NCBI RefSeq assembly: GCF_000566685.1
Contig: NZ_AZQN01000002.1
Span: forward strand, 434,001-498,000
DNA length: 64,000 nucleotides
Source: Dyadobacter tibetensis Y620-1
GTDB lineage: Bacteria > Bacteroidota > Bacteroidia > Cytophagales > Spirosomataceae
Direction: 5' to 3'
This document shows, piece after piece, positions 8,816 through 18,273 of the stretch. Made by a program: the position numbers and the translations under genes. Every line of letters starts with the position of its first letter. The first letter of the stretch is position 1. The notes under the pieces are model-generated. The model worked only from the letters and a program-made list of their open reading frames with translations. It made no database searches and was not told where the DNA came from.

Positions 8816-9910
8816 ATGTATACCTCATTACAACAGTTTTTTACCACCGCATTCTTAGCAGCAGCAATTTTATTTGCTGCACCTTCTTATGCCGATCAAC
8901 CCGAAGAGCAGCATGAGCATCCTGTTCAGGAGCACATCAATGCAGCGGAGCACGAAATTGAACAAAACCTCGAAAAGCACGAGGAAGAGTTTAATATTGG
9001 GCAAATGATTATGCATCATATTGCCGATTCTCACGAATGGGAGTTTACACATGGCGTAGTCCTTCCTCTTCCCGTGATCCTTTATTCGGACGATCGTGGA
9101 CTGGAAATCTTCTCTTCCAGTAACTTCCATAATGAGCACCATTCTTATAATGGGTATCATTTGGTACACGGCGACTCCGAAACGATCGTTCCAGAAGATG
9201 CCTCCCGCGAGATAATTGATATCTCTATTACCAAGAATGTCGCGTCTATGATTCTAAGTGCTATTATACTGATACTTATCTTTACTAGTATCGGTTCGGC
9301 CTATAAAAAGAACAAAGGCAAGGCTCCCAAGGGCTTCCAGTCGGCTATGGAAGTTGTGATACTCTTCATTCGCGACGATGTGGTGAAGCCAAATGTGGGC
9401 CCTAACTACGAGAAATATCTTCCCTACTTATTGACATTGTTCTTCTTTATTCTGGTTAATAATATATTGGGTCTACTTCCCGGTGCTGCTAACGTAACAG
9501 GTAATATAGCGGTTACGATGACCTTGGCTGTGATCACTTTCATCATTGTTCACTGGAACGCCAACAAGCATTATTACAAACACCTTGTTAGCCCAACTGG
9601 AGTGCCAGGCGCATTATTACCTGTAATGATCCCGGTTGAAATTGTAGGTGTCTTTATGAAGCCCTTCTCTCTGATGGTGCGGCTTTTTGCCAACATGACC
9701 GCTGGACACATTATCCTGCTAAGCTTATTCGGTTTGATATTTATATTCCAAAGCTTTATGATTGCCCCTGTGATTTCCTTGTTCGCCTTATTCTTGAACT
9801 TAATCGAAATCATGGTTGCCTTTATCCAGGCGTTTATATTTACCCTATTATCATCTATGTATATCGGTAGTGCTATTGAAGAGCACAGTCATGCTGATCA
9901 TGGACATTGA
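8816..9910 (+). CDS. atpB: ATP synthase F0 subunit a
   Basis: Subunit a forms the two proton half-channels beside the c-ring. The 364 residues begin with a signal-peptide-like segment (1-26) and a histidine- and glutamate-rich stretch (about 28-120), followed by the membrane helices from about 141. The essential arginine is R289 in SLMVRLFANMTAGH, and the last long helix carries E331 and Q338 (LNLIEIMVAFIQAFIF). The C-terminus ends in a short His-rich tail (EEHSHADHGH). The N-terminal extension makes the protein about 90 residues longer than the E. coli subunit, which is usual for this phylum. It is followed by atpE after 51 bases. Confidence 0.97.
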   Translation: MYTSLQQFFTTAFLAAAILFAAPSYADQPEEQHEHPVQEHINAAEHEIEQNLEKHEEEFNIGQMIMHHIADSHEWEFTHGVVLPLPVILYSDDRGLEIFSSSNFHNEHHSYNGYHLVHGDSETIVPEDASREIIDISITKNVASMILSAIILILIFTSIGSAYKKNKGKAPKGFQSAMEVVILFIRDDVVKPNVGPNYEKYLPYLLTLFFFILVNNILGLLPGAANVTGNIAVTMTLAVITFIIVHWNANKHYYKHLVSPTGVPGALLPVMIPVEIVGVFMKPFSLMVRLFANMTAGHIILLSLFGLIFIFQSFMIAPVISLFALFLNLIEIMVAFIQAFIFTLLSSMYIGSAIEEHSHADHGH

Positions 9911-9949
9911 TTTTTTATTCTCTTTTTTTATTTCATAACCATAAATTAA

Positions 9950-10225
<276 letters not shown>

Positions 10226-10232
10226 GGCACTC

Positions 10233-10325
10233 ACAGGCTTAGGCCTGTTCGCTATAGATCCTGAACGATAGGTTCAAGATTTGGCAAAAAAATACCCTTT
10301 CCGTGGAAGCATTAGGCTTCCACGG
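10233..10325 (+). other. Three consecutive RNA hairpins between atpE and atpF
   Basis: Three inverted repeats follow the atpE stop codon: a 6-bp stem at 10233-10238/10243-10248, a 5-bp stem at 10262-10266/10272-10276, and a strong 10-bp stem at 10301-10310/10316-10325 (CCGTGGAAGC with loop ATTAG). No T run follows the last one, so it is not a classical terminator. Such structures behind a highly expressed cistron can block 3' exonucleases or slow transcription, which would raise subunit c over subunits a and b. That role is an inference. Confidence 0.6.
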
Positions 10326-10406
10326 ATTATAATAAAAAAAGAGCTGAAACTGAGAATAACTTTTTCTTAGATCAAAGAAATTCATTAATTAAACTCATCT
10401 ATTCAT

Positions 10407-10901
10407 ATGTCATTGCTTACTCCTAACCCAGGTCTGATTTTCTGGATGCTGGTGGTATTTTTACTAGTTGTATTTATTCTTGCCAAATTTGCCTGGAAGC
10501 CTATCATCAACGGCCTTAAGGAGCGTGAGAACGAAATTCAGGGTGCATTAGACCTAGCCGAAAAAACGCGTGCGGAAATGGCGCAACTTAAAGCGGACAA
10601 TCAGAAAATGATTGCCGAGGCAAACGCTATTCGCGATAGCATTCTTAAAGAAGCCAAAGAGGCTTCAGACAAAACGATTGCTGCTTCCAAAGAAAAGGCT
10701 GCACTTGAAGGTCAGAGAATGATTGATGCGGCTCGTGAAACGATTCGCAGCGAACAAGAGCTAGCTGTCAAGAAAATCCGTACGGAGGTTGCGACCCTTT
10801 CAATTGATATCGCAGAGAAAGTATTGAACCGGGAGTTGAAAGACAAGGCAGCTCAGCAGGCACTGGTAGCCGAATTGGCTAGCTCCGCCAGCTTGAACTA
10901 A
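10407..10901 (+). CDS. atpF: ATP synthase F0 subunit b
   Basis: The 164-residue peripheral stalk subunit. One transmembrane helix (about 10-28, GLIFWMLVVFLLVVFILAKF) is followed by WKPI and a long charged helix of coiled-coil character, rich in Ala, Glu and Lys, that reaches up to the delta subunit. The length and the PNPGLIFWM start are typical of Bacteroidota AtpF. It follows the hairpin-bearing spacer after atpE and is followed after 38 bases by atpH, so these two are probably cotranscribed. Confidence 0.96.
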   Translation: MSLLTPNPGLIFWMLVVFLLVVFILAKFAWKPIINGLKERENEIQGALDLAEKTRAEMAQLKADNQKMIAEANAIRDSILKEAKEASDKTIAASKEKAALEGQRMIDAARETIRSEQELAVKKIRTEVATLSIDIAEKVLNRELKDKAAQQALVAELASSASLN

Positions 10902-10939
10902 TCCTTTCTTTATTCCAGTTACCATTAAATTGATCAAAG

Positions 10940-11476
10940 ATGTCAGTAAGTATTGTTGCTTCCAGATATGCCAAGTCTCTTATTGAACTGGCCAAGGAAA
11001 AGAATGTATTGGAAGCGGTGTATCAGGATATGCAATTATTCCTGGGTATCGCCAAGGAAAACCGCGGTTTGATGCTCGCATTGAAAAGCCCAGTAGTTCG
11101 CCACGAAAAGAAATTGGCGATTTTAAAGGCTATTTTCGAAGACAAAGTAAATACGGTTACCTTCGCTATATTTAATATCATTACCAAGAAAAACAGGGAA
11201 TCTATTCTGGACGCTATTGCTGAAGAATTTGTCCTGGCCTATAACGATTTCCAAGGCATTCAAAAGGCCATTATAACTACTCCTTCGGAACTCACCGAAG
11301 AACTGAGAGTACAATTCACCCAAATTGTTGCTTCAGCTACCGGAAAGTCGGTACAGTTGGAGGAAAAAATTGATCCTAGTTTGATCGGTGGATATCTGCT
11401 TCGTGTTAATGACCGGCAGATTGACGCTTCTATTAAGAATCGTCTAAATCAGTTAAAGCTAGAATTAACACAATAA
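10940..11476 (+). CDS. atpH: ATP synthase F1 subunit delta
   Basis: The 178-residue delta (OSCP) subunit ties the b stalk to the top of the alpha/beta head. The N-terminal segment SRYAKSLIELAKEK and the C-terminal IDPSLIGGYLLRVNDRQIDASIKNRLNQL are family hallmarks. In most bacteria atpA (alpha) and atpG (gamma) follow directly. Here a terminator follows 23 bases after the stop codon, so alpha and gamma must be encoded elsewhere in the genome. Confidence 0.96.
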   Translation: MSVSIVASRYAKSLIELAKEKNVLEAVYQDMQLFLGIAKENRGLMLALKSPVVRHEKKLAILKAIFEDKVNTVTFAIFNIITKKNRESILDAIAEEFVLAYNDFQGIQKAIITTPSELTEELRVQFTQIVASATGKSVQLEEKIDPSLIGGYLLRVNDRQIDASIKNRLNQLKLELTQ

Positions 11477-11499
11477 ATTTTATCTGCAAAATGTAGAAA

Positions 11500-11531
11500 A
11501 CCCGGTGGCTATGCGACCGGGTCTTTTTTTT
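11500..11531 (+). terminator. Rho-independent terminator of the ATP synthase F0 gene run
   Basis: A perfect 7-bp stem ACCCGGT/ACCGGGT (11500-11506 with 11516-11522) encloses a 9-base loop and is followed by CTTTTTTTT. It ends transcription right after atpH. Confidence 0.9.
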
Positions 11532-11728
11532 ACTCAATCTCACATTCTGCCCCGATCCCATCCTTTATCATCTTGTATCTTTCACTTCGCTTTTACAGTA
11601 TTTAAAATTGAAAAACAAGCTGAAGACTCTACCGGAGTGGTTGGTAGCAGATCCATCTTCATGTCGTCTGTACCTTGCCAGGTGCACACCAAATTATCCC
11701 TGCGCTCAATACTCCGTGCACATGCCAA
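11532..11728. other. Spacer between two terminators, no supported gene
   Basis: This stretch lies between the atpH terminator and the clpC terminator. A plus-strand frame over 11505-11732 runs through the upstream terminator, and a minus-strand frame of about 48 codons starts inside the other terminator without an ATG. Neither resembles a known protein. I see no RNA gene in it. Confidence 0.4.
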
Positions 11729-11767
11729 CTAAAAAGGCGACCCATGTAAGATAGGCCGCCTTTTTAG
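11729..11767 (-). terminator. Terminator of clpC (probably works in both directions)
   Basis: An 11-bp perfect stem CTAAAAAGGCG/CGCCTTTTTAG (11729-11739 with 11757-11767) lies 24 bases past the clpC stop codon. The A and T runs built into the stem give a U-tract in either direction. Confidence 0.85.
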
Positions 11768-11790
11768 TAATTACTTATATTACTTTTAAC

Positions 11791-14331
11791 TTATTCAGTT
11801 AGTTCTTCTTCTTTCTTCCGAACAGAGATTACCAGCTCATCGCTTCCCTTTTCGTGAGTTGCCACTAGCACATCTCCTTCTTTCAGATCGCCTTTCAGTA
11901 TTTCTTCTGCTACAGGATCTTCCAGATATTTTTGGATCGCACGGTTCAGTGGGCGGGCACCATATTGAGGATCGTAGCCCTTTTCTGATAGAAAGTCCTT
12001 AGCTTCCAAGGTCAGCTCTATTTCGTAACCCAGCCCTTTAGCACGGCTAAATAACTTGCCTAGGCTGATATCTATAATCCGATGCAGATCTTCTCTTTCC
12101 AGAGAGTTAAACACGATTACGTCATCAAGTCTATTCAGAAACTCTGGCGAGAAAGCCTTTCTCAAAGCACTTTGAATCGTGCTTTTCATAATCTCGTCTT
12201 GATTTTCTGATCGGGCACGGGTCGAGAAACCAATTCCTGAACCGAAATCCTTAAGATCACGAGCTCCAATATTTGAAGTCATAATGATGATGGTGTTCCG
12301 GAAATCGACTCTTCTACCCAGTCCATCCGTCAATATTCCGTCATCCAGAACCTGCAACAGAATATTAAATACGTCTGGGTGTGCCTTTTCAATTTCGTCC
12401 AGCAGGACTACACTGTATGGCTTTCTACGAATCTTTTCGGTAAGCTGTCCACCTTCTTCATACCCTACATATCCTGGAGGGGCTCCGACCAAGCGAGATA
12501 CACTGAATTTCTCCATGTATTCACTCATATCAATCCGAACCAGAGAATCCTCTTTATCGAATAAATAGGTAGCCAACACCTTAGCGAGCTCTGTTTTACC
12601 TACCCCAGTGGGTCCAAGGAAGATAAATGATCCAATAGGCTTTTTCGGATCTTTCAACCCTACTCGGGTACGCTGAATCGCTTTAACCAATTTCTCAATC
12701 GGTGGATTCTGACCGATCACCCGGCTCTTGAGCACCTCTCCCATTTTCAAGAGTTTCTTGCCCTCATCCATCGAGACATTGGTCACTGGAATCCCGGTCA
12801 TCATAGCCACTACTTCGGCTACATTATGCTCCGTAACTTGATAACGTTTCTGCTTGGTTTCTTCTTCCCAGGCAATTTTTGCTTTATCAAGTTGGTCAAT
12901 CAACTTTTTCTCCCGGTCGCGCAGCTGAGCAGCTTCTTCATACTTCTGGCTTTTTACTACCCGGTTTTTCTCCTGCTTAATATTTTCGATCTGTTCTTCC
13001 AGAACCAAAATTTCTTCAGGGACAGTAATGTTGCTGATGTGAACACGTGCACCTACCTCATCCATCACATCAATGGCTTTATCGGGAAGGAATCGATCAG
13101 TTATATACCGTTCCGATAATTTCACAGCCGTTTCCAGTGCTTCAGGCGTGTAATTAACGTGGTGATGCTCTTCATATTTATCTTTGATATTATTCAATAT
13201 CTGTACGGTCTCTTCTATAGAGGTAGCGTCTACCATCACCATTTGGAACCGACGGGCCAGGGCACCATCTTTTTCGATATATTGGCGATACTCGTCTAAG
13301 GTTGTAGCACCGATGCATTGAATTTCCCCACGTGAAAGAGCAGGTTTGAACATGTTGGATGCATCCAAAGAACCGGAAGCCCCTCCAGCACCTACAATCG
13401 TATGGAGCTCATCGATGAACAGGATTACGTCAGGAGATTTTTCCAATTCGTTCATTACCGCTTTCATTCTCTCTTCAAATTGTCCACGGTACTTCGTACC
13501 AGCTACGAGAGAAGCCAAATCCAGCGTTACAACTCGTTTTCCAAATAGAACCCGAGAGACCTTTTTCTGAACGATACGCAAGGCAAGGCCTTCCGCAATC
13601 GCCGTCTTACCAACCCCTGGTTCTCCAATGAGAATAGGATTGTTTTTCTTTCTACGGCTCAGAATTTGAGCCACTCTTTCGATTTCTTTCTCGCGACCTA
13701 CTATCGGGTCTAATTTCCCGACCTCTGCCATCTTAGTCAGATCCCGGCCAAAATTGTCTAGTACCGGTGTGCGAGATTTTTCTGCCCCTTTCGATTCTTT
13801 GCCGGAAGAAGAACCGCCGCCGCCGAACATACCGCCGCCACGACCTTCTTCATCCCCATCTTCTGTCTCGGGACCCATAGAAGGACGAATTCCAGAGGAC
13901 TGGTATTCGAGCATCTCTTTGATCACTTCGTAACTGACATTGAATTTATGTAAAATCTGAGTCCCTACATTATCTTCATCCCGAAGAATAGAAAGTAGCA
14001 AATGCTCCGTCCCGATTAACGGCGATTTGAAAATCTTAGCCTCCAGATAGGTTATTTTAAGGACCTTTTCTGACTGACGGGTGAGCGGGATATTTTGTAA
14101 ATTTTTAACGTTATTGGTGGCCGCTCCTTTCGTAGCTTGCTCAATGGTCTGTTTAACTTCTTCCAATGAAACCCCCAGTTTTTTCAATAGGCCTATGGCA
14201 ATTCCATCGCCTTCACGAATCATCCCCAGCAGAAGATGCTCGGCTCCGATGTAATCATGGCCCAAGCGCAAAGCTTCTTCACGACTCAGGGTGATTACCT
14301 CTTTAACTCTATTTGAGAATTTTGCTTCCAT
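11791..14331 (-). CDS. clpC: ATP-dependent Clp protease ATP-binding subunit ClpC
   Basis: ClpC is a ring-forming AAA+ unfoldase that feeds proteins to ClpP and helps clear damaged proteins. The open frame can start at a TTG at 14340, but the ATG at 14331 matches the family start ([20 protein letters not shown]), giving 846 residues. In order it has two Clp N-terminal repeats (to about 150), a Gly/Ser/Glu-rich linker (about 152-190), AAA domain 1 (Walker A GEPGVGKT near 235, Walker [10 protein letters not shown]), a UVR-containing middle domain typical of ClpC ([12 protein letters not shown]), AAA domain 2 ([19 protein letters not shown]) and the ClpB-type C-terminal domain. No ctsR, mcsA or mcsB lies beside it. 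A terminator is shared with the atp side. Confidence 0.96.
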   Translation of the reverse strand: MEAKFSNRVKEVITLSREEALRLGHDYIGAEHLLLGMIREGDGIAIGLLKKLGVSLEEVKQTIEQATKGAATNNVKNLQNIPLTRQSEKVLKITYLEAKIFKSPLIGTEHLLLSILRDEDNVGTQILHKFNVSYEVIKEMLEYQSSGIRPSMGPETEDGDEEGRGGGMFGGGGSSSGKESKGAEKSRTPVLDNFGRDLTKMAEVGKLDPIVGREKEIERVAQILSRRKKNNPILIGEPGVGKTAIAEGLALRIVQKKVSRVLFGKRVVTLDLASLVAGTKYRGQFEERMKAVMNELEKSPDVILFIDELHTIVGAGGASGSLDASNMFKPALSRGEIQCIGATTLDEYRQYIEKDGALARRFQMVMVDATSIEETVQILNNIKDKYEEHHHVNYTPEALETAVKLSERYITDRFLPDKAIDVMDEVGARVHISNITVPEEILVLEEQIENIKQEKNRVVKSQKYEEAAQLRDREKKLIDQLDKAKIAWEEETKQKRYQVTEHNVAEVVAMMTGIPVTNVSMDEGKKLLKMGEVLKSRVIGQNPPIEKLVKAIQRTRVGLKDPKKPIGSFIFLGPTGVGKTELAKVLATYLFDKEDSLVRIDMSEYMEKFSVSRLVGAPPGYVGYEEGGQLTEKIRRKPYSVVLLDEIEKAHPDVFNILLQVLDDGILTDGLGRRVDFRNTIIIMTSNIGARDLKDFGSGIGFSTRARSENQDEIMKSTIQSALRKAFSPEFLNRLDDVIVFNSLEREDLHRIIDISLGKLFSRAKGLGYEIELTLEAKDFLSEKGYDPQYGARPLNRAIQKYLEDPVAEEILKGDLKEGDVLVATHEKGSDELVISVRKKEEELTE

Positions 14332-14388
14332 TTTCAGCAATAATAAATTGTTTCTTAATTAACTAAACGCTACTCCGATCCGCTTTGT

Positions 14389-15063
14389 TCAAAGTAGTTC
14401 CTCCGCTTTTGACGAACTGATTAATATGCCCCTGGATTCGGGTCCCATATTGAAGAGTAAATCGATTATACTTAGGTTCTCAACAAAATCATTCCCAAAG
14501 GTCTGATAGTAGGGTACAGAACGGTAAAATTTATAATTATTTGTACTTTTTTTATTGTTAATAGTCGAAATAAAGTCTTTAGCGGGTTTTGAAGCAATTT
14601 CCGAGCCTGACATTTTGTACCTAACTTCTTTCTTAAGCCCCACCAATCTAAGACAAAATGTCAACAATTCATAATTCAGATCGACCAGAAACTGATATTC
14701 TTTATCATAAATGGCCCTAAGCTCGGGTGCATAATATTCGTAATAAGGAGACTTTCCATAGGCCGATTGGAAACAGCCCCAATGTCTACGTTTCCAATTC
14801 TGATCATAATCAATCTCTATATCTTTCGAAAGCGTACCATGGGAATACTTTTTTACGGGTACGGTCAGGATATCGATCTTATTGGCCGTAAGAACCTTGC
14901 ACCGGTTCCTATATGTTTGCTTCTGATAAACCTCCTCCGTTTCCAACCAAATTTCATCCTGTTTCAACAAACAACAGAAGTATTCCAAACTCGGTAAATA
15001 TTGCAATTCGATTCTGACGGACTCCTTTTCGGAGGTACTTTTTTCAATTACTCGCACTATCAA
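14389..15063 (-). CDS. WbqC-like family protein
   Basis: A 224-residue protein of the WbqC-like family, recognisable from LQYLPSLEYFCCLL near the start, the YRNRCKVLTANKIDILTVPV segment near 50-75, and WKRRHWGCFQSAYGKSPYYEYYAPEL in the middle (His, Tyr and aromatic pattern of the family). WbqC was named from O-antigen clusters, and its biochemical role is not established. The gene lies 58 bases upstream of clpC on the same strand and may be cotranscribed with it. No surface polysaccharide cluster surrounds it, although one glycosyltransferase lies two genes upstream. Confidence 0.82.
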   Translation of the reverse strand: MIVRVIEKSTSEKESVRIELQYLPSLEYFCCLLKQDEIWLETEEVYQKQTYRNRCKVLTANKIDILTVPVKKYSHGTLSKDIEIDYDQNWKRRHWGCFQSAYGKSPYYEYYAPELRAIYDKEYQFLVDLNYELLTFCLRLVGLKKEVRYKMSGSEIASKPAKDFISTINNKKSTNNYKFYRSVPYYQTFGNDFVENLSIIDLLFNMGPESRGILISSSKAEELL

Positions 15064-15178
15064 ATATGAGAAAGGACTTTGATAATATCAAAAATTTAAC
15101 GACAAATATTAATTCTAATTGCCTGAATAAAGAGAGATAGGGACGTTTCCAGATATAATGTAGCGCCAACTATTCTTT

Positions 15179-15805
15179 TTATCCAATTACACTTACGTCT
15201 CCCAGCCCCTCGCGGATCACTTCAAAGTCATCGTCTGTAGCCAAAACGATGGTCGAACCTATATTTCCTCCATAGCCCCCATCAATGATTATGTCTACCT
15301 GATGCTGAAACTTCTCGAAAATCAATTCGGGATCAGTGGAATACTCAATCACTTCATCTTCATCTTTTATTGAAGTTGTTACGATAGGGTTCCCCAGCTG
15401 CTTGACGAGCATCCTGGGAATATTATTATCCGGAACCCTGATCCCCACTGTTTTTTTATTGGTATTCAACAATTTGGGAACATTATTGGTTGCATCCAAG
15501 ATGAATGTATAGGGGCCTGGTAAAACTCTTTTCATTAATTTGAAGGCTGCGTTACCAACCCGGGCATAGTCTGCTATATGACTCAAATCGTAGCAAATAA
15601 ACGAGAAGTCATTTTTCTGTGGCTTCACCCCCTTAATACGTGCGACCTTTTCAACTGCCCTGGCATTGTAAATATCACATCCTAACCCATACACTGTGTC
15701 GGTGGGATAAATAACCAATCCCCCATCTCGCAGGCACTCAACTACTTTTCTGATTTTTCTTTCGTCGGGGTTCTCTGGATAAATTCGAATAAATTCGGCA
15801 GGCAT
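15179..15805 (-). CDS. yciO: YciO-type Sua5/YrdC/YwlC family protein
   Basis: A 208-residue protein of the fold used by threonylcarbamoyl-AMP synthases in t6A tRNA modification. Motifs present are YPTDTVYGLGCD near 33-44, PGPYTFIL near 95, GIRVPDNNIPR near 120 and the end IREGLGDV. The length, the start MPAEFIRIYPENPDERKI and the TSIKDEDE segment in place of the usual SAN motif match the YciO subgroup rather than TsaC or Sua5. YciO proteins are reported as weak or divergent in this activity, so a second, true TsaC is probably elsewhere in the genome. The start is fixed by homology even though it lies inside the preceding glycosyltransferase frame. Confidence 0.85.
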   Translation of the reverse strand: MPAEFIRIYPENPDERKIRKVVECLRDGGLVIYPTDTVYGLGCDIYNARAVEKVARIKGVKPQKNDFSFICYDLSHIADYARVGNAAFKLMKRVLPGPYTFILDATNNVPKLLNTNKKTVGIRVPDNNIPRMLVKQLGNPIVTTSIKDEDEVIEYSTDPELIFEKFQHQVDIIIDGGYGGNIGSTIVLATDDDFEVIREGLGDVSVIG

Positions 15806-16847
15806 AAGCTATTTGGTTTTTATTGATAACAACGCTACGGGCAAAATCTATCCCACAGGAGCCTCGAAAGTTTAGAATTCTATGAATTATACGATAAACT
15901 CTGTTGATAGGTAACCGTAATCTACAGAATACTATGAATATTTTTGTATATCGATCTAAAAATTCTACCTGTTCTAATAAAATTCTAAAATCTTCCACCA
16001 GGTCGAAGGAATGGGTATACCAACATTTACGAATAAAGGTCCGGATACGAGCGGCTAAAATACCATTCTCCTGCTTCGAGCGGTTGAGCGCATAAGCTTT
16101 ATGACAAACAGTCAGGGTGCTCTTTAAAATTTCGTTTTTTCTAAGCAAAACCTGCTGACTCAAAGAGGTAACATGTTTGCGAATTAACGTATGAATCGTA
16201 TCCTGATAAATAATGGTATAGTCCCGGGAGAGCCGAACCCAGAGGTCAAAGTCCTCATAGATCAGATCCTCATCGTATCCACCCAATTGTCGGATCGTTT
16301 CGGCACGCATCATCATGGTGGGTGCAGGTATAAAATAGCGATGCAATATATCGGAGTATACCCTTCCGGATGGAGGAGAGTCTAAGGAAAGGCCCTGGGA
16401 ATCGATGGGAAAATGCATGGAGCAGAACTCCGTGTGGGCATCGATATAGATGGCATTTCCATAGATCAAGCCACAATCAGCGGGCTGCTGGCTAAAAAAC
16501 TGTACCTGTTGACCCACGCGCTCGGGCAGCATAATATCATCGCCTGAAAAATCAATTATATAGGTACCTTCGGCCAAGGATAATCCCTGATTGAAGGCTT
16601 TACAAAGTCCAATATTCTCCCGATTCTGAATGAACCGAATGGCAGGGTGTTTATTCAGGAAAGTTGTGATGATGGTTAAGGATTGATCAGTGCTTGCATT
16701 TTCGATTATGATCAGCTCAATATATGGGTAAGTTTGGCTAAGTACTGAAGCTATTGCTGCTTCCAGGTACGGCGCTTGGTTGTAACAAGTAAGTATGACA
16801 CTTACCAATGGATGCGGGTTAATATCTTCTTTTGGGGCACCTAACAT
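15738..16847 (-). CDS. Family 2 glycosyltransferase
   Basis: A 369-residue GT-A fold glycosyltransferase that should move a sugar from a nucleotide sugar to an unknown acceptor. Residues 14-120 carry the hallmark LVSVILTCYNQAPYLEAAI, the ENASTDQS nucleotide loop, and the metal-binding DD of IDFSGDDIM. The YEDFDLWVRLS segment near 205 supplies the ED-type catalytic base region. The C-terminal third is basic and not recognised. Its last 68 bases overlap the start of yciO in another frame, so the basic tail may be recent. It appears as a single gene and not part of a polysaccharide cluster. Confidence 0.85.
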   Translation of the reverse strand: MLGAPKEDINPHPLVSVILTCYNQAPYLEAAIASVLSQTYPYIELIIIENASTDQSLTIITTFLNKHPAIRFIQNRENIGLCKAFNQGLSLAEGTYIIDFSGDDIMLPERVGQQVQFFSQQPADCGLIYGNAIYIDAHTEFCSMHFPIDSQGLSLDSPPSGRVYSDILHRYFIPAPTMMMRAETIRQLGGYDEDLIYEDFDLWVRLSRDYTIIYQDTIHTLIRKHVTSLSQQVLLRKNEILKSTLTVCHKAYALNRSKQENGILAARIRTFIRKCWYTHSFDLVEDFRILLEQVEFLDRYTKIFIVFCRLRLPINRVYRIIHRILNFRGSCGIDFARSVVINKNQIAYACRIYSNLSREPRRKKNQKSS

Positions 16848-16901
16848 AATCGTTCTGACGAAATTCAGGCCCGTGAAGTCACCGCATCACGATTAATCCA
16901 A

Positions 16902-17819
16902 TTACGATTGGTCCCCCTTCGATTTGATCATAGCTATGCTGGCATTAATTTCAAAACCAAGAATAAGCAAAAATGATAGCAGATAAAACCATATCATCAG
17001 CGCTATTACCGCCCCGATGGATCCGTAGAGTTTATTATAGGTATGAAACTGGGACAGGTAGAACGAAAACCCAAAGGTTGCTACCAAGATGAGTACAGCG
17101 GCTATGATGACCCCTGAATTTATAAATGAAAAGTTTTTTCCATTGGTCGGCGCAAAACGGTACATGAGCGAAATGGCAACCATTAGCGCGGCAAAACTTA
17201 CTAAATACCGGGTAACATTCAGTACGAAGATTACCACTCCATCGGTAATTATAGCCCACTCACTAAGAAGACCCATAACGGCATCTCCTACGATCAGAAG
17301 GATGACAGTAACACAAATTACAACGACCAGGAGGACAGTCAACATAAGGGCTACCGCTCTGCCCAGGAGAAACCCTCGGCTCTTTTTCTCGCCAAAGATT
17401 ACATCGAATGATTTCATCAGAGACATCATCCCATTGGTAGAAGCCAGGATGGCAAAAATAAATCCAAAGGAAAGCACCCCGCTTCTGGGCCTGTTAAGGA
17501 TATCTTCTATAGCGTGGTTAACATGACGGTAGATCCCGTAAGGTACGATATCGCTCAGCAGTCCCATTACTTGCTGCTTTGCAGTAGGCAACGGGAGGTA
17601 GGGAATGAGGGTAAACAGAAAGATTACGGCAGGAAAGGAGGCTAAGGTAAAGCTAAAGGCAACCGCCGAAGCTCTCTGATCCAGGTCAAACCGCTTATTC
17701 TTATCAATAATATTGACAATGATGTCGTACCATGACACTCCCTCTCTGAAGAAATGAGTATGCTGAAGCCATACAATAAATCGCTTGATCTGTCTGGATC
17801 GCAATAATTTTTCAAGCAT
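16902..17819 (-). CDS. YihY/virulence factor BrkB family membrane protein
   Basis: A 305-residue inner membrane protein with six predicted helices, starting with a cytoplasmic segment of about 55 residues (FFREGVSWYDIIVNIIDKN). Family features are ASAVAFSFTLASFPAVIFLFTLIPYLP, the loop with SRGFLLGRAVALMLT, and the repeated motif near 245-290 ending in MIWFYLLSFLLILGFEINA. The family was once annotated as ribonuclease BN, which is wrong. Its role is unsettled, with transport proposed. It lies 10 bases downstream of the thioesterase gene and is surely cotranscribed with it. Confidence 0.9.
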   Translation of the reverse strand: MLEKLLRSRQIKRFIVWLQHTHFFREGVSWYDIIVNIIDKNKRFDLDQRASAVAFSFTLASFPAVIFLFTLIPYLPLPTAKQQVMGLLSDIVPYGIYRHVNHAIEDILNRPRSGVLSFGFIFAILASTNGMMSLMKSFDVIFGEKKSRGFLLGRAVALMLTVLLVVVICVTVILLIVGDAVMGLLSEWAIITDGVVIFVLNVTRYLVSFAALMVAISLMYRFAPTNGKNFSFINSGVIIAAVLILVATFGFSFYLSQFHTYNKLYGSIGAVIALMIWFYLLSFLLILGFEINASIAMIKSKGDQS

Positions 17820-17829
17820 ACAGCCTTAT

Positions 17830-18240
17830 TTAGTTGAAAAATGGTTTCAATTTCTCTAGCAGGGATTCTGGAGCAAAGCACAGCTTCCCCGTATCTACAC
17901 GCTGAAATACCAATATAGTTTCACCGGTATTAAGGAGAATATCATCCTGATTTCTAATTTCATATTGAAAGGTGACCCGCACCCCAGGTAATTGATTGAT
18001 AGTCACCTTAATGCTTAACTGATCGTCGTAGCGTGCGGGTTTCAGGTATTTGGAACGATTTTCATAGACCGGCATCATCACACCCGTATCTTCCATTTTT
18101 TTATAATGAAAGTCCAGGCTTCTTAATGCCTCCACCCTACCGATTTCATAATATCGGGCATAGTTTCCATAGTAAACATATCCCATCTGATCCGTGTCGG
18201 CATAACGGACACGCACTCCTTCAACTTTATAAGAAAACAT
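17830..18240 (-). CDS. YbgC/FadM-type acyl-CoA thioesterase (hot-dog fold)
   Basis: A 136-residue hot-dog fold protein. The segment VRYADTDQMGYVYYGNYARYYEIGR near 11-35 is the active-site signature of the 4-hydroxybenzoyl-CoA thioesterase group, with D17 as the likely catalytic acid. Members hydrolyse acyl-CoA esters in the cytoplasm; the chain preference cannot be read from the sequence. It sits between mltG (33 bases upstream) and the YihY gene (10 bases downstream), probably one operon. The YbgC group in proteobacteria is linked to phospholipid and envelope functions, which fits the neighbours. Confidence 0.9.
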   Translation of the reverse strand: MFSYKVEGVRVRYADTDQMGYVYYGNYARYYEIGRVEALRSLDFHYKKMEDTGVMMPVYENRSKYLKPARYDDQLSIKVTINQLPGVRVTFQYEIRNQDDILLNTGETILVFQRVDTGKLCFAPESLLEKLKPFFN

Positions 18241-18273
18241 TCTCTACAATTTTTGGGCCAGGCCTCTAACTTA

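Noticed and set aside
11505..11732. 75-codon plus-strand frame between atpH and clpC
   Set aside because: It begins inside the atpH terminator, ends at the clpC terminator, and its translation has no protein-like pattern.
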